Program-made: the position numbers and the translations under genes
Notes under the pieces: model-generated
The model's input: the letters and a program-made list of their open reading frames with translations, nothing else
What the model was told of the DNA's origin: nothing
Database searches by the model: none
Source: Candidatus Sulfopaludibacter sp.
Lineage (GTDB): Bacteria; Acidobacteriota; Terriglobia; Bryobacterales; Bryobacteraceae
Reading direction: 5' to 3'
Assembly (NCBI GenBank): GCA_031292755.1
Contig: JARLGM010000067.1
Span: 1 to 33,686, forward strand
Length of the DNA stretch: 33,686 nucleotides
Shown here: positions 15,785 to 25,278 of the stretch, one piece after another
Layout: the number at the start of each line of letters is the position of its first letter
Position numbering within the stretch: position 1 is the first letter of the stretch

Positions 15785-18700
15785 TTACCCGGCCACATTC
15801 TCAATACACTCCGGACCGCAGATCTGCTCCACCTGAGCTTTGAATTCGCGATCCGGCCGGACCTTCGCCGGCACGTCCAGCAGAATCGAAAAATCGCGCG
15901 GCGCTTCCAGGCGCAGGCGCACCTGCGTGTCGCCTGGCTTGCGCTTGAAGATTTCCTCCAGCGCCTGCGCCTTATCGGCGGTGCCGTTGCGGCCCAGCCA
16001 GACGCGGATGGAAATCACCGACGGCATATCGATGCGCGCATTATCCAGAGCCACGATGTCCTGCACGGAGACTTTAGGCGCGGTGTTTTCTTCCGGCAAC
16101 ACCAGCCCGCGAATCATCACCGCCTGGTCTTCCACCACCTGTGACGCCAGGCGTTCATAGCTGGTCGCAAAACAAAGAGCTTCCAGGGAGCCTTTGGTGT
16201 CTTCGATGGTCATGGTGGCCCATGGCTTGCCCTCTTTATTGCGCTTGCGAGTGACGCCGATGAGCACGCCGCACAGGGTCACCTCGACACCTTTGGCGAG
16301 GCCTTCCAGGCTGGATGTATCGTGAGTGGCCAATTCGGCAACTTTCTCCGCGTAGCGATCCAGCGGATGGCCCGTGACCCAGAAGCCGAGCAACTCTTTT
16401 TCACCGGCGAGCTTTTCCTTGTCGGCCCATTCAGGAAGGTTCTGCAGAGGCATTTCGTGCGGCTCTTCCGCCATGACGTCGCCGAACAATCCCACCTGCC
16501 CGCTTTCTTTGTCGCGCCACGCGCGCTGCCCGGCCTCCATGGCGCCTTCCACGGCAGCGAATTTCTGGGCGCGATTGCCCTGCAGAGAATCCATCGCGCC
16601 GGCGCGGATCAAGCTCTCGATCATCCGCCGGTTGACTGCCCCCAATCCGACCTTTTCGCAAAACTGGTGCAGCGACTGGAACCGGCCCACCTCTTCGCGC
16701 GCGACACCGATGGCCTCCACCGCCGATTGACCGACATTTTTGACCGCGCCCAGGCCGAAGCGGATCGCCTCCCCATCCGGCGTGAAGCTCCACTCGCTGT
16801 GGTTCACGTCGGGCGGCAAAATCTTAATGCCCATTTCACGGCACTCATTGATGTACTTCACCACCTTCAGCGTGTTTCCCGTTTCCGAGGTGAGCAGCGC
16901 CGCCATGAAATCGATGGGGTAATGCGCCTTGAGATACGCAGTGACGAAGGCCAGGTAGGCGTAGGCCGCCGAGTGCGATTTGTTGAAACCGTATCCGGCG
17001 AATTGCTCCATCAGGTCGAAAATCTTTTCGACCTTCTTCTGATTGAAGCCGCGTTCCAGCGCTCCGTTGACGAAACGTTCGCGCTGTTTGACCATCTCCT
17101 CGAGCTTCTTCTTGCCCATGGCCCGGCGCAGCAGATCGGCATCGCCCAGCGAGTATCCGGCTATGCGGTTGGAGATCTGCATCACCTGTTCCTGGTACAC
17201 AATCACGCCGTAGGTTTCTTCCAGCAGTTCTTTGAGCTCGGGCAGATCGTACTGCACGGCGCGGCGTCCCCACTTGCGCTCGATAAAATCGTCGACCATG
17301 CCGCCCTGAATGGGGCCGGGGCGATACAGCGCGTTGAGCGCGGTCAGGTCTTCCAGCCGGCTGGGCTGATAGCGGCGTAGAATGTCGCGCATGCCGCTGG
17401 ATTCGAACTGGAATACGCCGCTGGTAAAACCTTTGCAAAAGACTTCGTAAGTGGGCTTATCGTCGAGCGGCAGATCTTCGGGGATGAGGTCTACGCCGTG
17501 ACGTTTTCCGATGAGCCGCTGGGCATCCTGAATGAGCGTGAGGGTGGTGAGGCCCAGGAAGTCCATCTTGAGAAGCGAGAGCTTTTCCAGGCCGCTCATA
17601 TCGAACTGCGTCACAATTTCGTCGCGGTTGGTCTTGTACAAAGGGACCAGTTCCTTCAGCGGGTGAGGCGAAATCACCACGCCGGCGGCGTGGACCGAGC
17701 AGTTGCGGGAGAGGCCTTCCAGGCGCAGCGCCACCTTGAGCACGTCATCGATGCGCACGTCTTTCTTGGCCGCTTCGTTGAAGCCGGGTTCCTGGTCGAT
17801 GGCCTCTTGCAGGGAAATATTGAGAACGCCGGGGACCAGCTTGGTGAGCCGCTCCACGTCGGCGAAGGGTACTTCCAGCACGCGGCCCACATCCTTGATG
17901 GCGGCGCGCGCGCCCAGAGTGTTGAAGGTGATGATCTGCGCCACCTGCTCGCGGCCGTACTTCTCCGTGACGTATTGGATCACTTCGCCGCGGCGGTTCA
18001 TGCAGAAATCCACGTCGACGTCGGGGAAGCTGACGCGCTCGGGATTCAGGAAGCGCTCGAAGAGCAAGCCGTACTGTAGCGGATCGATATCGGTGATCGC
18101 CATGGCATAGCTCACCAGGCTGCCTGCGGCCGAGCCTCGGCCCGGTCCGACGGGGATGTGGTGATCCTTGGCGTAGCGGATGAAGTCCCAGACCACCAGA
18201 AAGTAGCCCGAGAACTTCATATTCTGAATCATCTTGATCTCACGGTCCAGCCGCTCGGCATATTCCGCGAGATCGTGTTTCAGAGCGCTCTTGGCCCGCA
18301 TCGCTTCCAGGCGCCCGCGCCGCTTTTCAAAGCCCTGGCGCGCCACGTACTCGAAATAGGTATCGGTGCTGTGCTCCGCGGGAACGTCAAACTTGGGGAA
18401 CGGATCTTTGATCTTCTCCAGAGTTACGTTGCAGCGTTGCGCAATCTCCCACGTCCGGTCGAGCGAGTCTTCCAGCTCGCCGAACAACTGCATCATCTCT
18501 TCGCGCGATTTCAGATAGAAATCGGGCGTGTTCCAACGCATGCGGTTCGGATCGTTGAAGGCTTTGCCGGTCTGGATGCAGAGCAGGATTTCGTGGGCTC
18601 GCGCATCGTCTTTGCGCAGGTAATGCGAATCGTTGGTGGCCACCAGGGGCAGGCCGGTTTCATGCGATAGGCGGTTCAACTGCGGCGTGAGCCGCTTGTC

Positions 18701-19237
18701 CTGTTCCAGGTGGTGATCCTGAATCTCCAGAAAGAAGTTGTTCTTGCCGAAGATGTCGGCGTAGGTATGGGCAAGCCGGCGCGCCTCGTCATACTTGTCA
18801 TTCAGAATGGTCTCGGGGATGTGGCCGCGCAGGCAGGCGGACATGCCAATGAGACCCTTGGAATGTTGGGCGAGCAGGTCCATATCCACGCGCGGCTTGT
18901 AATAGAAGCCGTCGAGGTAGGCGGTGGAGACCAGGTTGATGAGGTTGCGGTAGCCTTCCTGGTTTTCGCAGAGCAGCACCAGGTGGTTATACCGGTCGCT
19001 CTCTGACCGCGTCTTGTGGCTCTGCTGCGCTACGTACATCTCGCAGCCGATCACGGGATGAATCCCGGAGGCCCTGGCGGCATTGTAGAACTTGACCGCG
19101 CCAAAGAGATTGCCGTGATCGGTCATGGCCACGGCCGGCATTTTCTGTTCGACCATGATCTTCATCAACTGGTCGATATCGCAGGCGCCGTCGAGCAGCG
19201 AATAATCTGTATGGCAGTGAAGATGGACAAAGGACAT
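15785..19237 (-). CDS. dnaE: DNA polymerase III alpha subunit
   Basis: The 1150-residue product is the replicative polymerase of the DnaE1 type and has the usual family length. The N-terminal PHP domain starts MSFVHLHCHTDYSLLDGA and keeps its metal-binding His and Asp residues (TDHGNLFG, TNDSHYL). The polymerase core has GPGRGSAAGSLVSYA near 364 and the catalytic PDVDVDF at 405-411, with a further Asp in KMDFLGL. The clamp-binding and OB-fold region follows, with VTLCGVLIGVTRKRNKEGKP recognisable. It ends CGPECIENVAG. It is the last gene of a probable purD-tRNA-CHAT-dnaE unit, 43 bp after the CHAT-like gene. No clear ribosome-binding site precedes the ATG. A 45-bp near copy of its 3' end lies at 6909-6953. 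Confidence 0.97.
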   Translation of the reverse strand: MSFVHLHCHTDYSLLDGACDIDQLMKIMVEQKMPAVAMTDHGNLFGAVKFYNAARASGIHPVIGCEMYVAQQSHKTRSESDRYNHLVLLCENQEGYRNLINLVSTAYLDGFYYKPRVDMDLLAQHSKGLIGMSACLRGHIPETILNDKYDEARRLAHTYADIFGKNNFFLEIQDHHLEQDKRLTPQLNRLSHETGLPLVATNDSHYLRKDDARAHEILLCIQTGKAFNDPNRMRWNTPDFYLKSREEMMQLFGELEDSLDRTWEIAQRCNVTLEKIKDPFPKFDVPAEHSTDTYFEYVARQGFEKRRGRLEAMRAKSALKHDLAEYAERLDREIKMIQNMKFSGYFLVVWDFIRYAKDHHIPVGPGRGSAAGSLVSYAMAITDIDPLQYGLLFERFLNPERVSFPDVDVDFCMNRRGEVIQYVTEKYGREQVAQIITFNTLGARAAIKDVGRVLEVPFADVERLTKLVPGVLNISLQEAIDQEPGFNEAAKKDVRIDDVLKVALRLEGLSRNCSVHAAGVVISPHPLKELVPLYKTNRDEIVTQFDMSGLEKLSLLKMDFLGLTTLTLIQDAQRLIGKRHGVDLIPEDLPLDDKPTYEVFCKGFTSGVFQFESSGMRDILRRYQPSRLEDLTALNALYRPGPIQGGMVDDFIERKWGRRAVQYDLPELKELLEETYGVIVYQEQVMQISNRIAGYSLGDADLLRRAMGKKKLEEMVKQRERFVNGALERGFNQKKVEKIFDLMEQFAGYGFNKSHSAAYAYLAFVTAYLKAHYPIDFMAALLTSETGNTLKVVKYINECREMGIKILPPDVNHSEWSFTPDGEAIRFGLGAVKNVGQSAVEAIGVAREEVGRFQSLHQFCEKVGLGAVNRRMIESLIRAGAMDSLQGNRAQKFAAVEGAMEAGQRAWRDKESGQVGLFGDVMAEEPHEMPLQNLPEWADKEKLAGEKELLGFWVTGHPLDRYAEKVAELATHDTSSLEGLAKGVEVTLCGVLIGVTRKRNKEGKPWATMTIEDTKGSLEALCFATSYERLASQVVEDQAVMIRGLVLPEENTAPKVSVQDIVALDNARIDMPSVISIRVWLGRNGTADKAQALEEIFKRKPGDTQVRLRLEAPRDFSILLDVPAKVRPDREFKAQVEQICGPECIENVAG

Positions 19238-19280
19238 CGGTTCGGCTCGCCGGGGGAGGCAAAACTGGGTACCTTCTATC

Positions 19281-21083
19281 TTAACGCCGCAGGGTCGCGA
19301 AGATCACCGAGGAGGCGAGAAACCCAGCGGCAACAACCCACCACCACGAGAGCACCGGCCGGGTGGGAAGCTGTCCGTCGCCGGTGAGAATGAATGCGGC
19401 GCCGGCGGGCCCGCTGGCGCGTCTGGCGGCGCGCAGGGCCTCTGCTTTGTTTTTTCCGCTGGACAATTCCGCGTAGAAGCGCCGCAGGAACCCGGCGGTC
19501 TGCGCCACGGGAACGGGCCAGAGCGTGGTGAGGCTGGAGCGGGCTCCGGCCGCGAGAAAGGCCCGGCTGAATACTTGCGCGGTATCGGCGGTGGGGAGCA
19601 CGACCAGGTCGGTTCGGGCGAGCGGCAGCGATTGAATTTCTCCGCGGTACAGCGAGTCAGTGGGCGATAGAACGATGTGGGAACGATCGGGATCTTCCGG
19701 GTCACTGGTGGCGGGGCTGTGGAAGGCTACGATTGGCGCATCACTATTATTATAGAGGTCGTACTTCGTTGTGACTGCCAGGCGCCGGGTTCGCCACGGC
19801 ATCAGCGGGCTGCGCCACGGCTCGTCGCGCAACAGGAAAGAAGCGTAGGGCAGATAGCTGGTGGCATAGCGAGCCATAGACGTCTCGGGCGCGCCATCGG
19901 GGACGATCAACAGTTGAGAAATGCCCGCGAGCGGGAAGTCTGTCCCGATGCCCGCGCGCTCTTTGGTGGCCCAGAGAGCCGTATTCTGGCCGTCACCACT
20001 CCAGTATTCGACGAGCATGGAACCGGGCGCCAGTCGGGCCTGCACGGCTTGCAGGGGCGGCGGATCGGCCGGGCTGTCGTGCGCGCGCTCGAAGAGTTCG
20101 AAGAGCCGTTGGGGGTCGGGGTTGCCGGCGTGGAGGATCCGGCTGATGGCGTCGTCGTAGAGGTTCCGCCTGGCGGGAAAGAAGCCTGGTCGCAAAGGCG
20201 TATCGCGCACCGCCAGAGCTTTGGTCAGGTCACCGAGGCGGTAGAGTGCCAGCCAGGTGTCGCCCGCCGCGCGGAAATCGTCCGCGGCTGCATCGGGCCG
20301 GTGCATGCGATAGAGTGCTTCTCCGCGGAAGAGATGAGCGAGGGCCTCATCGTGCGGCGGCGCCAGTTTCACCGCGTCACTGAACGAGGCTACCGCGGCG
20401 TTGAGGTCGTGCAGATCCATCGCCTGAGTGACGCCGATGGCCTCCAGGGTGCGGACCTCCGAGCTGTTGCGGTGCTCTTTCGCGTAGAGAGCCCGCGCAG
20501 TGCGATAGCTCTCAAGGGCCTTCGCTGGTTCGCCCAGGCGTCGGTACAGCGTGCCGGCGTTGCTGAGCAGATCGGCGCTCGGTCCCAGGGCGAGAGCTTG
20601 CTGGTAGTAATCCAGCGCCTTTTGGTTCTCGCCCAGTTGCTGGTATAGAGTGGCGAGATTGGTGAAGACCAGTTGTCCGCCGCCGCGGCGCAATGCCTGC
20701 TGGTACTCCGCCAGGGCTTCAGAATAGCGCCCGCGATAGAAATAGACGCTGCCGATATTGGCCAGGCGGGTGATCTCTCCCCCGGTATCGTGCTGCTGCC
20801 GGTCGATTTGGAGCGCTGTCCGGTAGCGCTCCAGGGCGAGGTCGTAATCGCCGCGGTAGAGGTACGCCGAGCCCGCGGCATCCGCAGCGAGCTTTTCGCC
20901 GGACAGGTCGTGACGCGAATGAAAGGCAGACGCGGCCTGTTCCGCCTGTTCGACTGCCCGTGCATAATCGCCGCCGGCGAGCGCCGCCTGCGCGGCTTCC
21001 AATGCGGATTGAGCATTATCGGCGGCCGGTGCCAGGGTTCCGGCGATGCAGAGGACCGCGCACAGGCGGATCATTCCCCTCAT
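19281..21083 (-). CDS. TPR protein with degenerate CHAT domain and C-terminal membrane anchor
   Basis: From the ATG at 21083 the product has 600 residues. Residues 1-20 form a signal peptide (MRGMIRLCAVLCIAGTLAPA). TPR repeats run from about 25 to 300, with clear units such as YRGDYDLALERYRTALQIDR. From about 350 it resembles a CHAT (caspase-like) domain: LVEYWSGDGQNTALWATKER, LLIVPDGAPE, a stretch with PIVAFHSPAT, then TDLVVLPTADTA, LTTLWPV and AELSSGKNKAEALRAARR. The catalytic cysteine place (LSACxTG in active members) reads LPTADTA, giving Ala499, and the catalytic His place appears to be Ser460. A TM helix (about 577-597, WWWVVAAGFLASSVIF) ends the protein. It is thus probably a non-catalytic periplasmic scaffold anchored in the inner membrane. 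Its ATG overlaps the stop of the upstream 76-residue ORF (ATGA). Confidence 0.85.
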   Translation of the reverse strand: MRGMIRLCAVLCIAGTLAPAADNAQSALEAAQAALAGGDYARAVEQAEQAASAFHSRHDLSGEKLAADAAGSAYLYRGDYDLALERYRTALQIDRQQHDTGGEITRLANIGSVYFYRGRYSEALAEYQQALRRGGGQLVFTNLATLYQQLGENQKALDYYQQALALGPSADLLSNAGTLYRRLGEPAKALESYRTARALYAKEHRNSSEVRTLEAIGVTQAMDLHDLNAAVASFSDAVKLAPPHDEALAHLFRGEALYRMHRPDAAADDFRAAGDTWLALYRLGDLTKALAVRDTPLRPGFFPARRNLYDDAISRILHAGNPDPQRLFELFERAHDSPADPPPLQAVQARLAPGSMLVEYWSGDGQNTALWATKERAGIGTDFPLAGISQLLIVPDGAPETSMARYATSYLPYASFLLRDEPWRSPLMPWRTRRLAVTTKYDLYNNSDAPIVAFHSPATSDPEDPDRSHIVLSPTDSLYRGEIQSLPLARTDLVVLPTADTAQVFSRAFLAAGARSSLTTLWPVPVAQTAGFLRRFYAELSSGKNKAEALRAARRASGPAGAAFILTGDGQLPTRPVLSWWWVVAAGFLASSVIFATLRR

Positions 21084-21310
21084 TGTATGCGGCGAAAGTA
21101 CCAACAGATCACGTGAAGCGCTCCGATGGCCGCCGGGATTTGGAGAGACGGCATGTGGAGATGGCTGCGACTGATGAAACCCAGCGGCGAATTGCGCGCC
21201 AGGCCGCTCTCTTCCACCACGGTATCTGGCCACAGCAGTACATGCGGCGTTTCCACCACCTTCGGAACCAGCGGCACGTCGTAGCGGAAGGGTCCGAACG
21301 CATAGGACAT
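21080..21310 (-). CDS. Possible 76-residue protein between tRNA-Arg and the CHAT gene
   Basis: The ORF starts with ATG at 21310, six bases after the tRNA-Arg CCA, and its TGA overlaps the ATG of the CHAT-like gene (ATGA). This is typical of translational coupling and helps fix that start. The product begins MSYAFGPFRYDVPLVPKVVE, is rich in Pro, Val and aromatic residues, and has a moderately hydrophobic end (IPAAIGALHVICWYF). I recognise no family. There is no ribosome-binding site, and the leader would be six bases if the tRNA is cut out of the transcript. It may be a real small protein or a chance frame in a 233-bp gap. The coupling geometry is the main argument for it. Confidence 0.42.
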   Translation of the reverse strand: MSYAFGPFRYDVPLVPKVVETPHVLLWPDTVVEESGLARNSPLGFISRSHLHMPSLQIPAAIGALHVICWYFRRIQ

Positions 21311-21316
21311 TCGGTG

Positions 21317-21393
21317 TGGTAGGCACGGGCAGATTCGAACTGCCGACCTGTCGCTTAGGAGGCGACCGCTCTATCCATCTGAGCTACGTGCCC
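21317..21393 (-). tRNA. tRNA-Arg (anticodon CCT)
   Basis: A 77-nt cloverleaf reads on the minus strand with acceptor GGGCACG pairing with CGTGCCT (one G-U pair), anticodon stem GTCGC/GCGAC, loop CTCCTAA with anticodon CCT at 21359-21357, T-arm AGTTCGAAT, and an encoded CCA. It reads arginine AGG codons. Its first ten bases are also the last codons and stop of purD, so it probably matures from the purD transcript. Confidence 0.95.
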
Positions 21394-22619
21394 ACGGTGC
21401 TTCCATTGTACCGTTGGAGGCCCTTGCGGCCAATGTCCCGGCGGTAGTGCATGCCTTCGAACCGGATTTCCCGCACCCCGGCATAGGCGCGGTCGATGGC
21501 TTCGGCGAGATTGCTGCCTGACGCGGTCACCCCCAACACGCGCCCACCGGACGTTTCCAGACCCTCCGGTCCGAACCGGGTCCCGGCATGAAACACTTTG
21601 GCGCCGGTGGCTTCGGCGGCTTCGACGCCGTGAATCGTGCGTCCTGTCGGATACGACCCCGGATAGCCTGGCGATGCCATGACCACGCAGACGCTGGGTC
21701 CGGTGCGCCATTCCAGCTTGACGGAAGCCAGATTGCCCTCGGCGGCGGCCATCAGGGCCGGCACGAAGTCCGATGCCATGCGATGCATCAAGGGCTGCGT
21801 TTCCGGGTCGCCCAAGCGGACGTTGAACTCGAGCACCTTGGGTCCGCCGGCGGTCATCATCAGGCCGGCGTACAGGAATCCGGTAAAGCGCATGGCTTCC
21901 ACCGTGGGATAGATGACCCGGTTGAGTACCTCACGCGTCTGCACCTCGCTGAGGATCGAGGAATCGCAGTAAGCGCCCATGCCGCCTGTGTTGGGGCCCT
22001 TGTCATCATCGAAGACGGCCTTGTGATCCTGCGTAGGAGCGAGCGGCACCACATCTTTGCCATCGCAGAGCGCGATGAAGCTGACCTCTTCGCCGCTCAG
22101 GAATTCCTCGATGACGAGGCGCCCCTGCAAGGTAGCGAGAGCGGCTTCCGCCTGGGAGCTATCCTGGGCCACGAACACGCCCTTTCCGGCTGCGAGGCCA
22201 TCCGCTTTCAGCACCACCGGGAAGCCGAAGCGCTCTATCGCCCGGCGTGCATCGGCCGGGTTGTCTACGGTGACGAAGGCGGCGGTGGGGATGTTCCTTT
22301 GCTCAAAAAAGTACTTTGCATAGATCTTGCTGCCTTCGAGTTGCGCCGCGTTGCGGTCCGGTCCAACGATTCGCTTCCCACGGGCACGGAACTCGTCCAC
22401 CACGCCGGCGACCAGCGGAGCTTCCGGACCAACTACGGTCAAGTCGGCGCCGACGGCCTCTGCGATTTCCAGGTAGGAACCCGCTGGCGGGACGCATTTG
22501 CCCAAGGCCTGCATTCCCGGATTGCCCGGACAGGAGAAGAGCTCCACGCCCGGAGACTGCGCCAGTTTCCACACCAGCGCATGCTCGCGCCCTCCGCTGC
22601 CAAGGACCAGAATTCTCAT
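21384..22619 (-). CDS. purD: Phosphoribosylamine--glycine ligase
   Basis: PurD joins glycine to 5-phosphoribosylamine with ATP in the second step of de novo purine synthesis. The start at 22619 gives 411 residues beginning [20 protein letters not shown], the exact family N-terminus. The long open frame upstream of it runs antisense to mnmG and is not used. ATP-grasp motifs are clear: [66 protein letters not shown], and [14 protein letters not shown]. The C-terminus extends about 11 residues past the usual end ([17 protein letters not shown]) and its TAG stop lies inside tRNA-Arg. The ATG has no ribosome-binding site and lies only 19 bp from the divergent mnmG start, so a leaderless or nearly leaderless message is likely. 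Confidence 0.96.
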   Translation of the reverse strand: MRILVLGSGGREHALVWKLAQSPGVELFSCPGNPGMQALGKCVPPAGSYLEIAEAVGADLTVVGPEAPLVAGVVDEFRARGKRIVGPDRNAAQLEGSKIYAKYFFEQRNIPTAAFVTVDNPADARRAIERFGFPVVLKADGLAAGKGVFVAQDSSQAEAALATLQGRLVIEEFLSGEEVSFIALCDGKDVVPLAPTQDHKAVFDDDKGPNTGGMGAYCDSSILSEVQTREVLNRVIYPTVEAMRFTGFLYAGLMMTAGGPKVLEFNVRLGDPETQPLMHRMASDFVPALMAAAEGNLASVKLEWRTGPSVCVVMASPGYPGSYPTGRTIHGVEAAEATGAKVFHAGTRFGPEGLETSGGRVLGVTASGSNLAEAIDRAYAGVREIRFEGMHYRRDIGRKGLQRYNGSTVGT

Positions 22620-22625
22620 TATCGC

Positions 22626-22635
22626 TACAATGATA
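22626..22635. promoter_or_regulatory. Overlapping divergent -10 elements for purD and mnmG
   Basis: TACAAT on the plus strand (22626-22631) and TATCAT on the minus strand (22635-22630) each match TATAAT at five of six positions and overlap by two bases. Transcription starts six or seven bases downstream would fall near the ATG at 22639 (mnmG) and near 22622 (purD ATG at 22619). No good -35 was found on either side. Confidence 0.4.
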
Positions 22636-22638
22636 ACA

Positions 22639-24438
22639 ATGCACGAGAGGTATGCGGTTGTCGTGATTGGCGCTGGGCACGCTGGGTGTGAGGCTGCACG
22701 GGCCTGTGCCCGCATGGGGTTGCGCACCGCCATGGTCACCATGAATCTGGACCTGATCGCGCAGATGTCATGCAACCCCGCGATCGGAGGTATTGCCAAG
22801 GGGCACCTGGTCCGTGAGATTGATGCATTGGGCGGAGTGATGGGAGAAGTCGCCGACGCCGTGGGCATTCAATTCCGCCTGCTCAACACCAGCCGCGGGC
22901 CGGCCGTTTGGTCGCCGCGCGCTCAGATGGATAAGAAGATGTATCGCGTGCGCATGCGCGAGGTCCTGGAGCGGGAGCCGAACCTTCGGATCAAGCAGGC
23001 CGAAGTGGCATCGCTGCGGATCGAGGGCGGCCGTGTGACCGGCGTCAATCTGAGGGATGGGCGCACCATAGAAGCCGGTGCCGTTGTTGTGACCACCGGG
23101 ACTTTCCTCAACGGCCTGGCGCACGTCGGCGAGATGAAATATAGCTGCGGGCGCAATGGCGAGGCCCCTTCGCAGTTGCTGGGCGATCAATTCCGGTCGT
23201 TGGGCCTCGGTTGGACCCGCCTGAAGACGGGTACACCGCCGCGGTTGGACGGGCGGACCATCGATTGGAGCCAGTTCGAACCGCAACCGGGCGATGTCGA
23301 GCCCACGCCGTTCTCGTTCCTTACGGGAAAGATCCAGCGGGAACAGATTCATTGCCACATCGGATACACCAATGAGCAGACCCGACGGATCCTCCAGGAG
23401 GCGATCCCGCGGTCGCCTTTGTACAGCGGCCAGATCGAGGGCGTCGGCCCGCGGTATTGTCCTTCCATCGAAGACAAGATTGTGAAGTTCCCTGATAAGG
23501 GCCGCCATCAGATCTTCCTGGAGCCGGAGGGATTGGACACCAATGAAGTCTATCTGAACGGCATGTCCACAAGCATGCCGATTGACGTGCAGGCTCGCAT
23601 GGTGGCCTCCATCCCGGGCCTCGAAGATGCCGAGATGATTCGCCCCGGCTATGCGATTGAATACGACGCGATCGATCCGAGGGAGTTGGCCCACACGCTG
23701 GAAGTGAAGTCGATCCCAGGCTTGTACCTGGCTGGCCAGATCAACGGTACCTCGGGGTACGAGGAAGCCGGTTGCCAGGGGCTGATTGCGGGCATCAACG
23801 CGGCATGCCGTTTACAGGACAAGGAAGAAGTCGTGGTGGGGCGGACCGAGGGATACACCGGAATTCTGATTGACGATCTGATCACGAAGGGTGCCGATGA
23901 GCCCTATCGGATGTTCACCTCTCGCGCGGAGTTTCGCCTGCATTTGCGGATCGACAATGCAGACGCGCGGTTGACTCCGCTGGGACGAAGGGTCGGCCTG
24001 GTTACGGATGGACGGTGGGCTACGTTTCTCGCCAAGCAGGAACAGAAGGAGAAATTGATTCCCGCCCTGGAAGAGCATCGGAACGGGCAGTGGCTGAAGC
24101 GGCCCGAGGCTTCCATTGCGGAGATTTCGGCTTGGGTGCGCGAGGTGCTCGGTCAGGATCCGGTGAGCGGCGTGTTGAGTACAGTTGAAACGGAGATCAA
24201 GTACAGCGGATACATTTCACAGCAGGAACGGCAGATGCGACACCTGAAAGACGCGGAACGTCGCCCTATTCCTGCCGATTTCGGGTTTCAGGGGATTCCC
24301 GGCCTTTCTCGCGAGATTCAAGATAAGTTGTCCCGGGTCCGCCCGGCGACGCTCGGTCAAGCCGGGCGGATTCCCGGTGTGACGCCGGCAGCCATAGCGA
24401 TTCTGGATGTCTATTTGAGCGTCGGCCGTGTTTCGTGA
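22639..24438 (+). CDS. mnmG: tRNA uridine-5-carboxymethylaminomethyl modification enzyme MnmG
   Basis: MnmG (GidA) is the FAD enzyme that works with MnmE to modify wobble uridine 34 of several tRNAs. The 599-residue product begins [20 protein letters not shown], with the FAD-binding GxGxxG. Family motifs include [64 protein letters not shown], and the C-terminal [20 protein letters not shown]. An in-frame ATG at 22630 would add three residues. The longer open frame upstream overlaps purD and is not credible. No ribosome-binding site is visible. The neighbouring mnmE is not in this window. It overlaps rsmG by 11 bases, so translation is probably coupled. Confidence 0.97.
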   Translation: MHERYAVVVIGAGHAGCEAARACARMGLRTAMVTMNLDLIAQMSCNPAIGGIAKGHLVREIDALGGVMGEVADAVGIQFRLLNTSRGPAVWSPRAQMDKKMYRVRMREVLEREPNLRIKQAEVASLRIEGGRVTGVNLRDGRTIEAGAVVVTTGTFLNGLAHVGEMKYSCGRNGEAPSQLLGDQFRSLGLGWTRLKTGTPPRLDGRTIDWSQFEPQPGDVEPTPFSFLTGKIQREQIHCHIGYTNEQTRRILQEAIPRSPLYSGQIEGVGPRYCPSIEDKIVKFPDKGRHQIFLEPEGLDTNEVYLNGMSTSMPIDVQARMVASIPGLEDAEMIRPGYAIEYDAIDPRELAHTLEVKSIPGLYLAGQINGTSGYEEAGCQGLIAGINAACRLQDKEEVVVGRTEGYTGILIDDLITKGADEPYRMFTSRAEFRLHLRIDNADARLTPLGRRVGLVTDGRWATFLAKQEQKEKLIPALEEHRNGQWLKRPEASIAEISAWVREVLGQDPVSGVLSTVETEIKYSGYISQQERQMRHLKDAERRPIPADFGFQGIPGLSREIQDKLSRVRPATLGQAGRIPGVTPAAIAILDVYLSVGRVS

Positions 24439-25009
24439 ACTACTGCAGGAAAAACTGGAAGGGATCGTGGTGCTCTCCAGGGATCAAGTGTCGCTGCTCG
24501 AGGCGCACTATGAGTTGTTGAAGCGGTGGAACCAAACGCTGAACTTGACGCGGATTGAGAACGCGGGAGAAGCGGTGGAGCGGCACTACTGCGAATCACT
24601 CTTTCTGGGTGCCCATTTACCTTCAGGTTCGCTGGGAGTGGCGGATTTGGGATCCGGCGGTGGTTTTCCCGGATTCCCGGTGGCAGTGCTGCGCCCTGAC
24701 TGTTTCGTGACTCTCGTCGAATCGCACCAACGCAAAGCGGTATTTCTGAAGGAAGTGGCGCGTTCGGTGCCGAACGTTCGTGTGGTGGCGAAGCGTGGGG
24801 AAGAGGTGCCGGAACGGTTCGATCACGTTATTTCTCGGGCTGTAAGCTATGGGGATCTTACTCGGGTGCTAAAGGTATTGGGCGCGAATGCCGATCTATT
24901 GACTGGGAGTGGAGAGCCTCCGGCAAAGTTGGGCTTCATCTGGCAGGCTGCGATTCCCGTGCCTTGGGGAAAGCAGAGATTCTTGAGGATAGGGCAAGCG
25001 CTGTCGTAA
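24428..25009 (+). CDS. rsmG: 16S rRNA (guanine-527-N7) methyltransferase
   Basis: RsmG (GidB) methylates N7 of G527 in 16S rRNA using S-adenosylmethionine. The 193-residue product has [16 protein letters not shown] near residue 28, SAM motif [21 protein letters not shown] near 70, [15 protein letters not shown], and [11 protein letters not shown]. The start is GTG at 24428, inside the end of mnmG. The C-terminal 40 residues look less conserved than usual, and the protein is slightly short for the family (about 200-215). The plus strand is notably G-rich here (25 G against 11 C in 24781-24840). The 269-bp gap after it carries the two parS sites and no other gene that I can see. Confidence 0.94.
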   Translation: MFRELLQEKLEGIVVLSRDQVSLLEAHYELLKRWNQTLNLTRIENAGEAVERHYCESLFLGAHLPSGSLGVADLGSGGGFPGFPVAVLRPDCFVTLVESHQRKAVFLKEVARSVPNVRVVAKRGEEVPERFDHVISRAVSYGDLTRVLKVLGANADLLTGSGEPPAKLGFIWQAAIPVPWGKQRFLRIGQALS

Positions 25010-25123
25010 TCGCGGTAGGAATCGTTATACTCCCGGCAGGTTGTTTGTGTTGGATGGGTCCGCCGGAACGAGTGCAGCCTTCAGGAGCTGAGCCGGGAAG
25101 TAGTTTTGTCCTTGGTAATCTGA

Positions 25124-25139
25124 TGTTTCACGTGAAACA
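25124..25139. promoter_or_regulatory. parS centromere site 1
   Basis: TGTTTCACGTGAAACA is a perfect 16-bp palindrome identical to the canonical chromosomal parS sequence bound by ParB. It lies 139 bp upstream of parA, next to a second copy, and parB is the second gene downstream. Confidence 0.96.
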
Positions 25140-25166
25140 CGTATCTGGATGTTGAAGAGTCCAAGC

Positions 25167-25182
25167 AGTTTCACGTGAAACA
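25167..25182. promoter_or_regulatory. parS centromere site 2
   Basis: AGTTTCACGTGAAACA differs from the canonical parS only at its first base and keeps the 14-bp palindromic core GTTTCACGTGAAAC. Its start is 43 bp after the start of site 1. The remaining sequence of the gap (25010-25278) shows only a possible TATACT -10 at 25026-25031 without a clear -35. Confidence 0.93.
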
Positions 25183-25278
25183 GGCGTCTTTGCCGCTTAC
25201 CGACGCCCCAAGTGCCTCCATCGCAAGTCCTGGTGGACACCCAAAGCACCTCCCGCGCTTTCGTGCTAGCATGACCCC

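Noticed and set aside
22498..22638. Upstream extension of mnmG
   Set aside because: It runs antisense into purD, and the family N-terminus begins at MHERYAVVV.
22620..22868. Upstream extension of purD
   Set aside because: It runs antisense into mnmG, and the PurD family begins exactly at [10 protein letters not shown].
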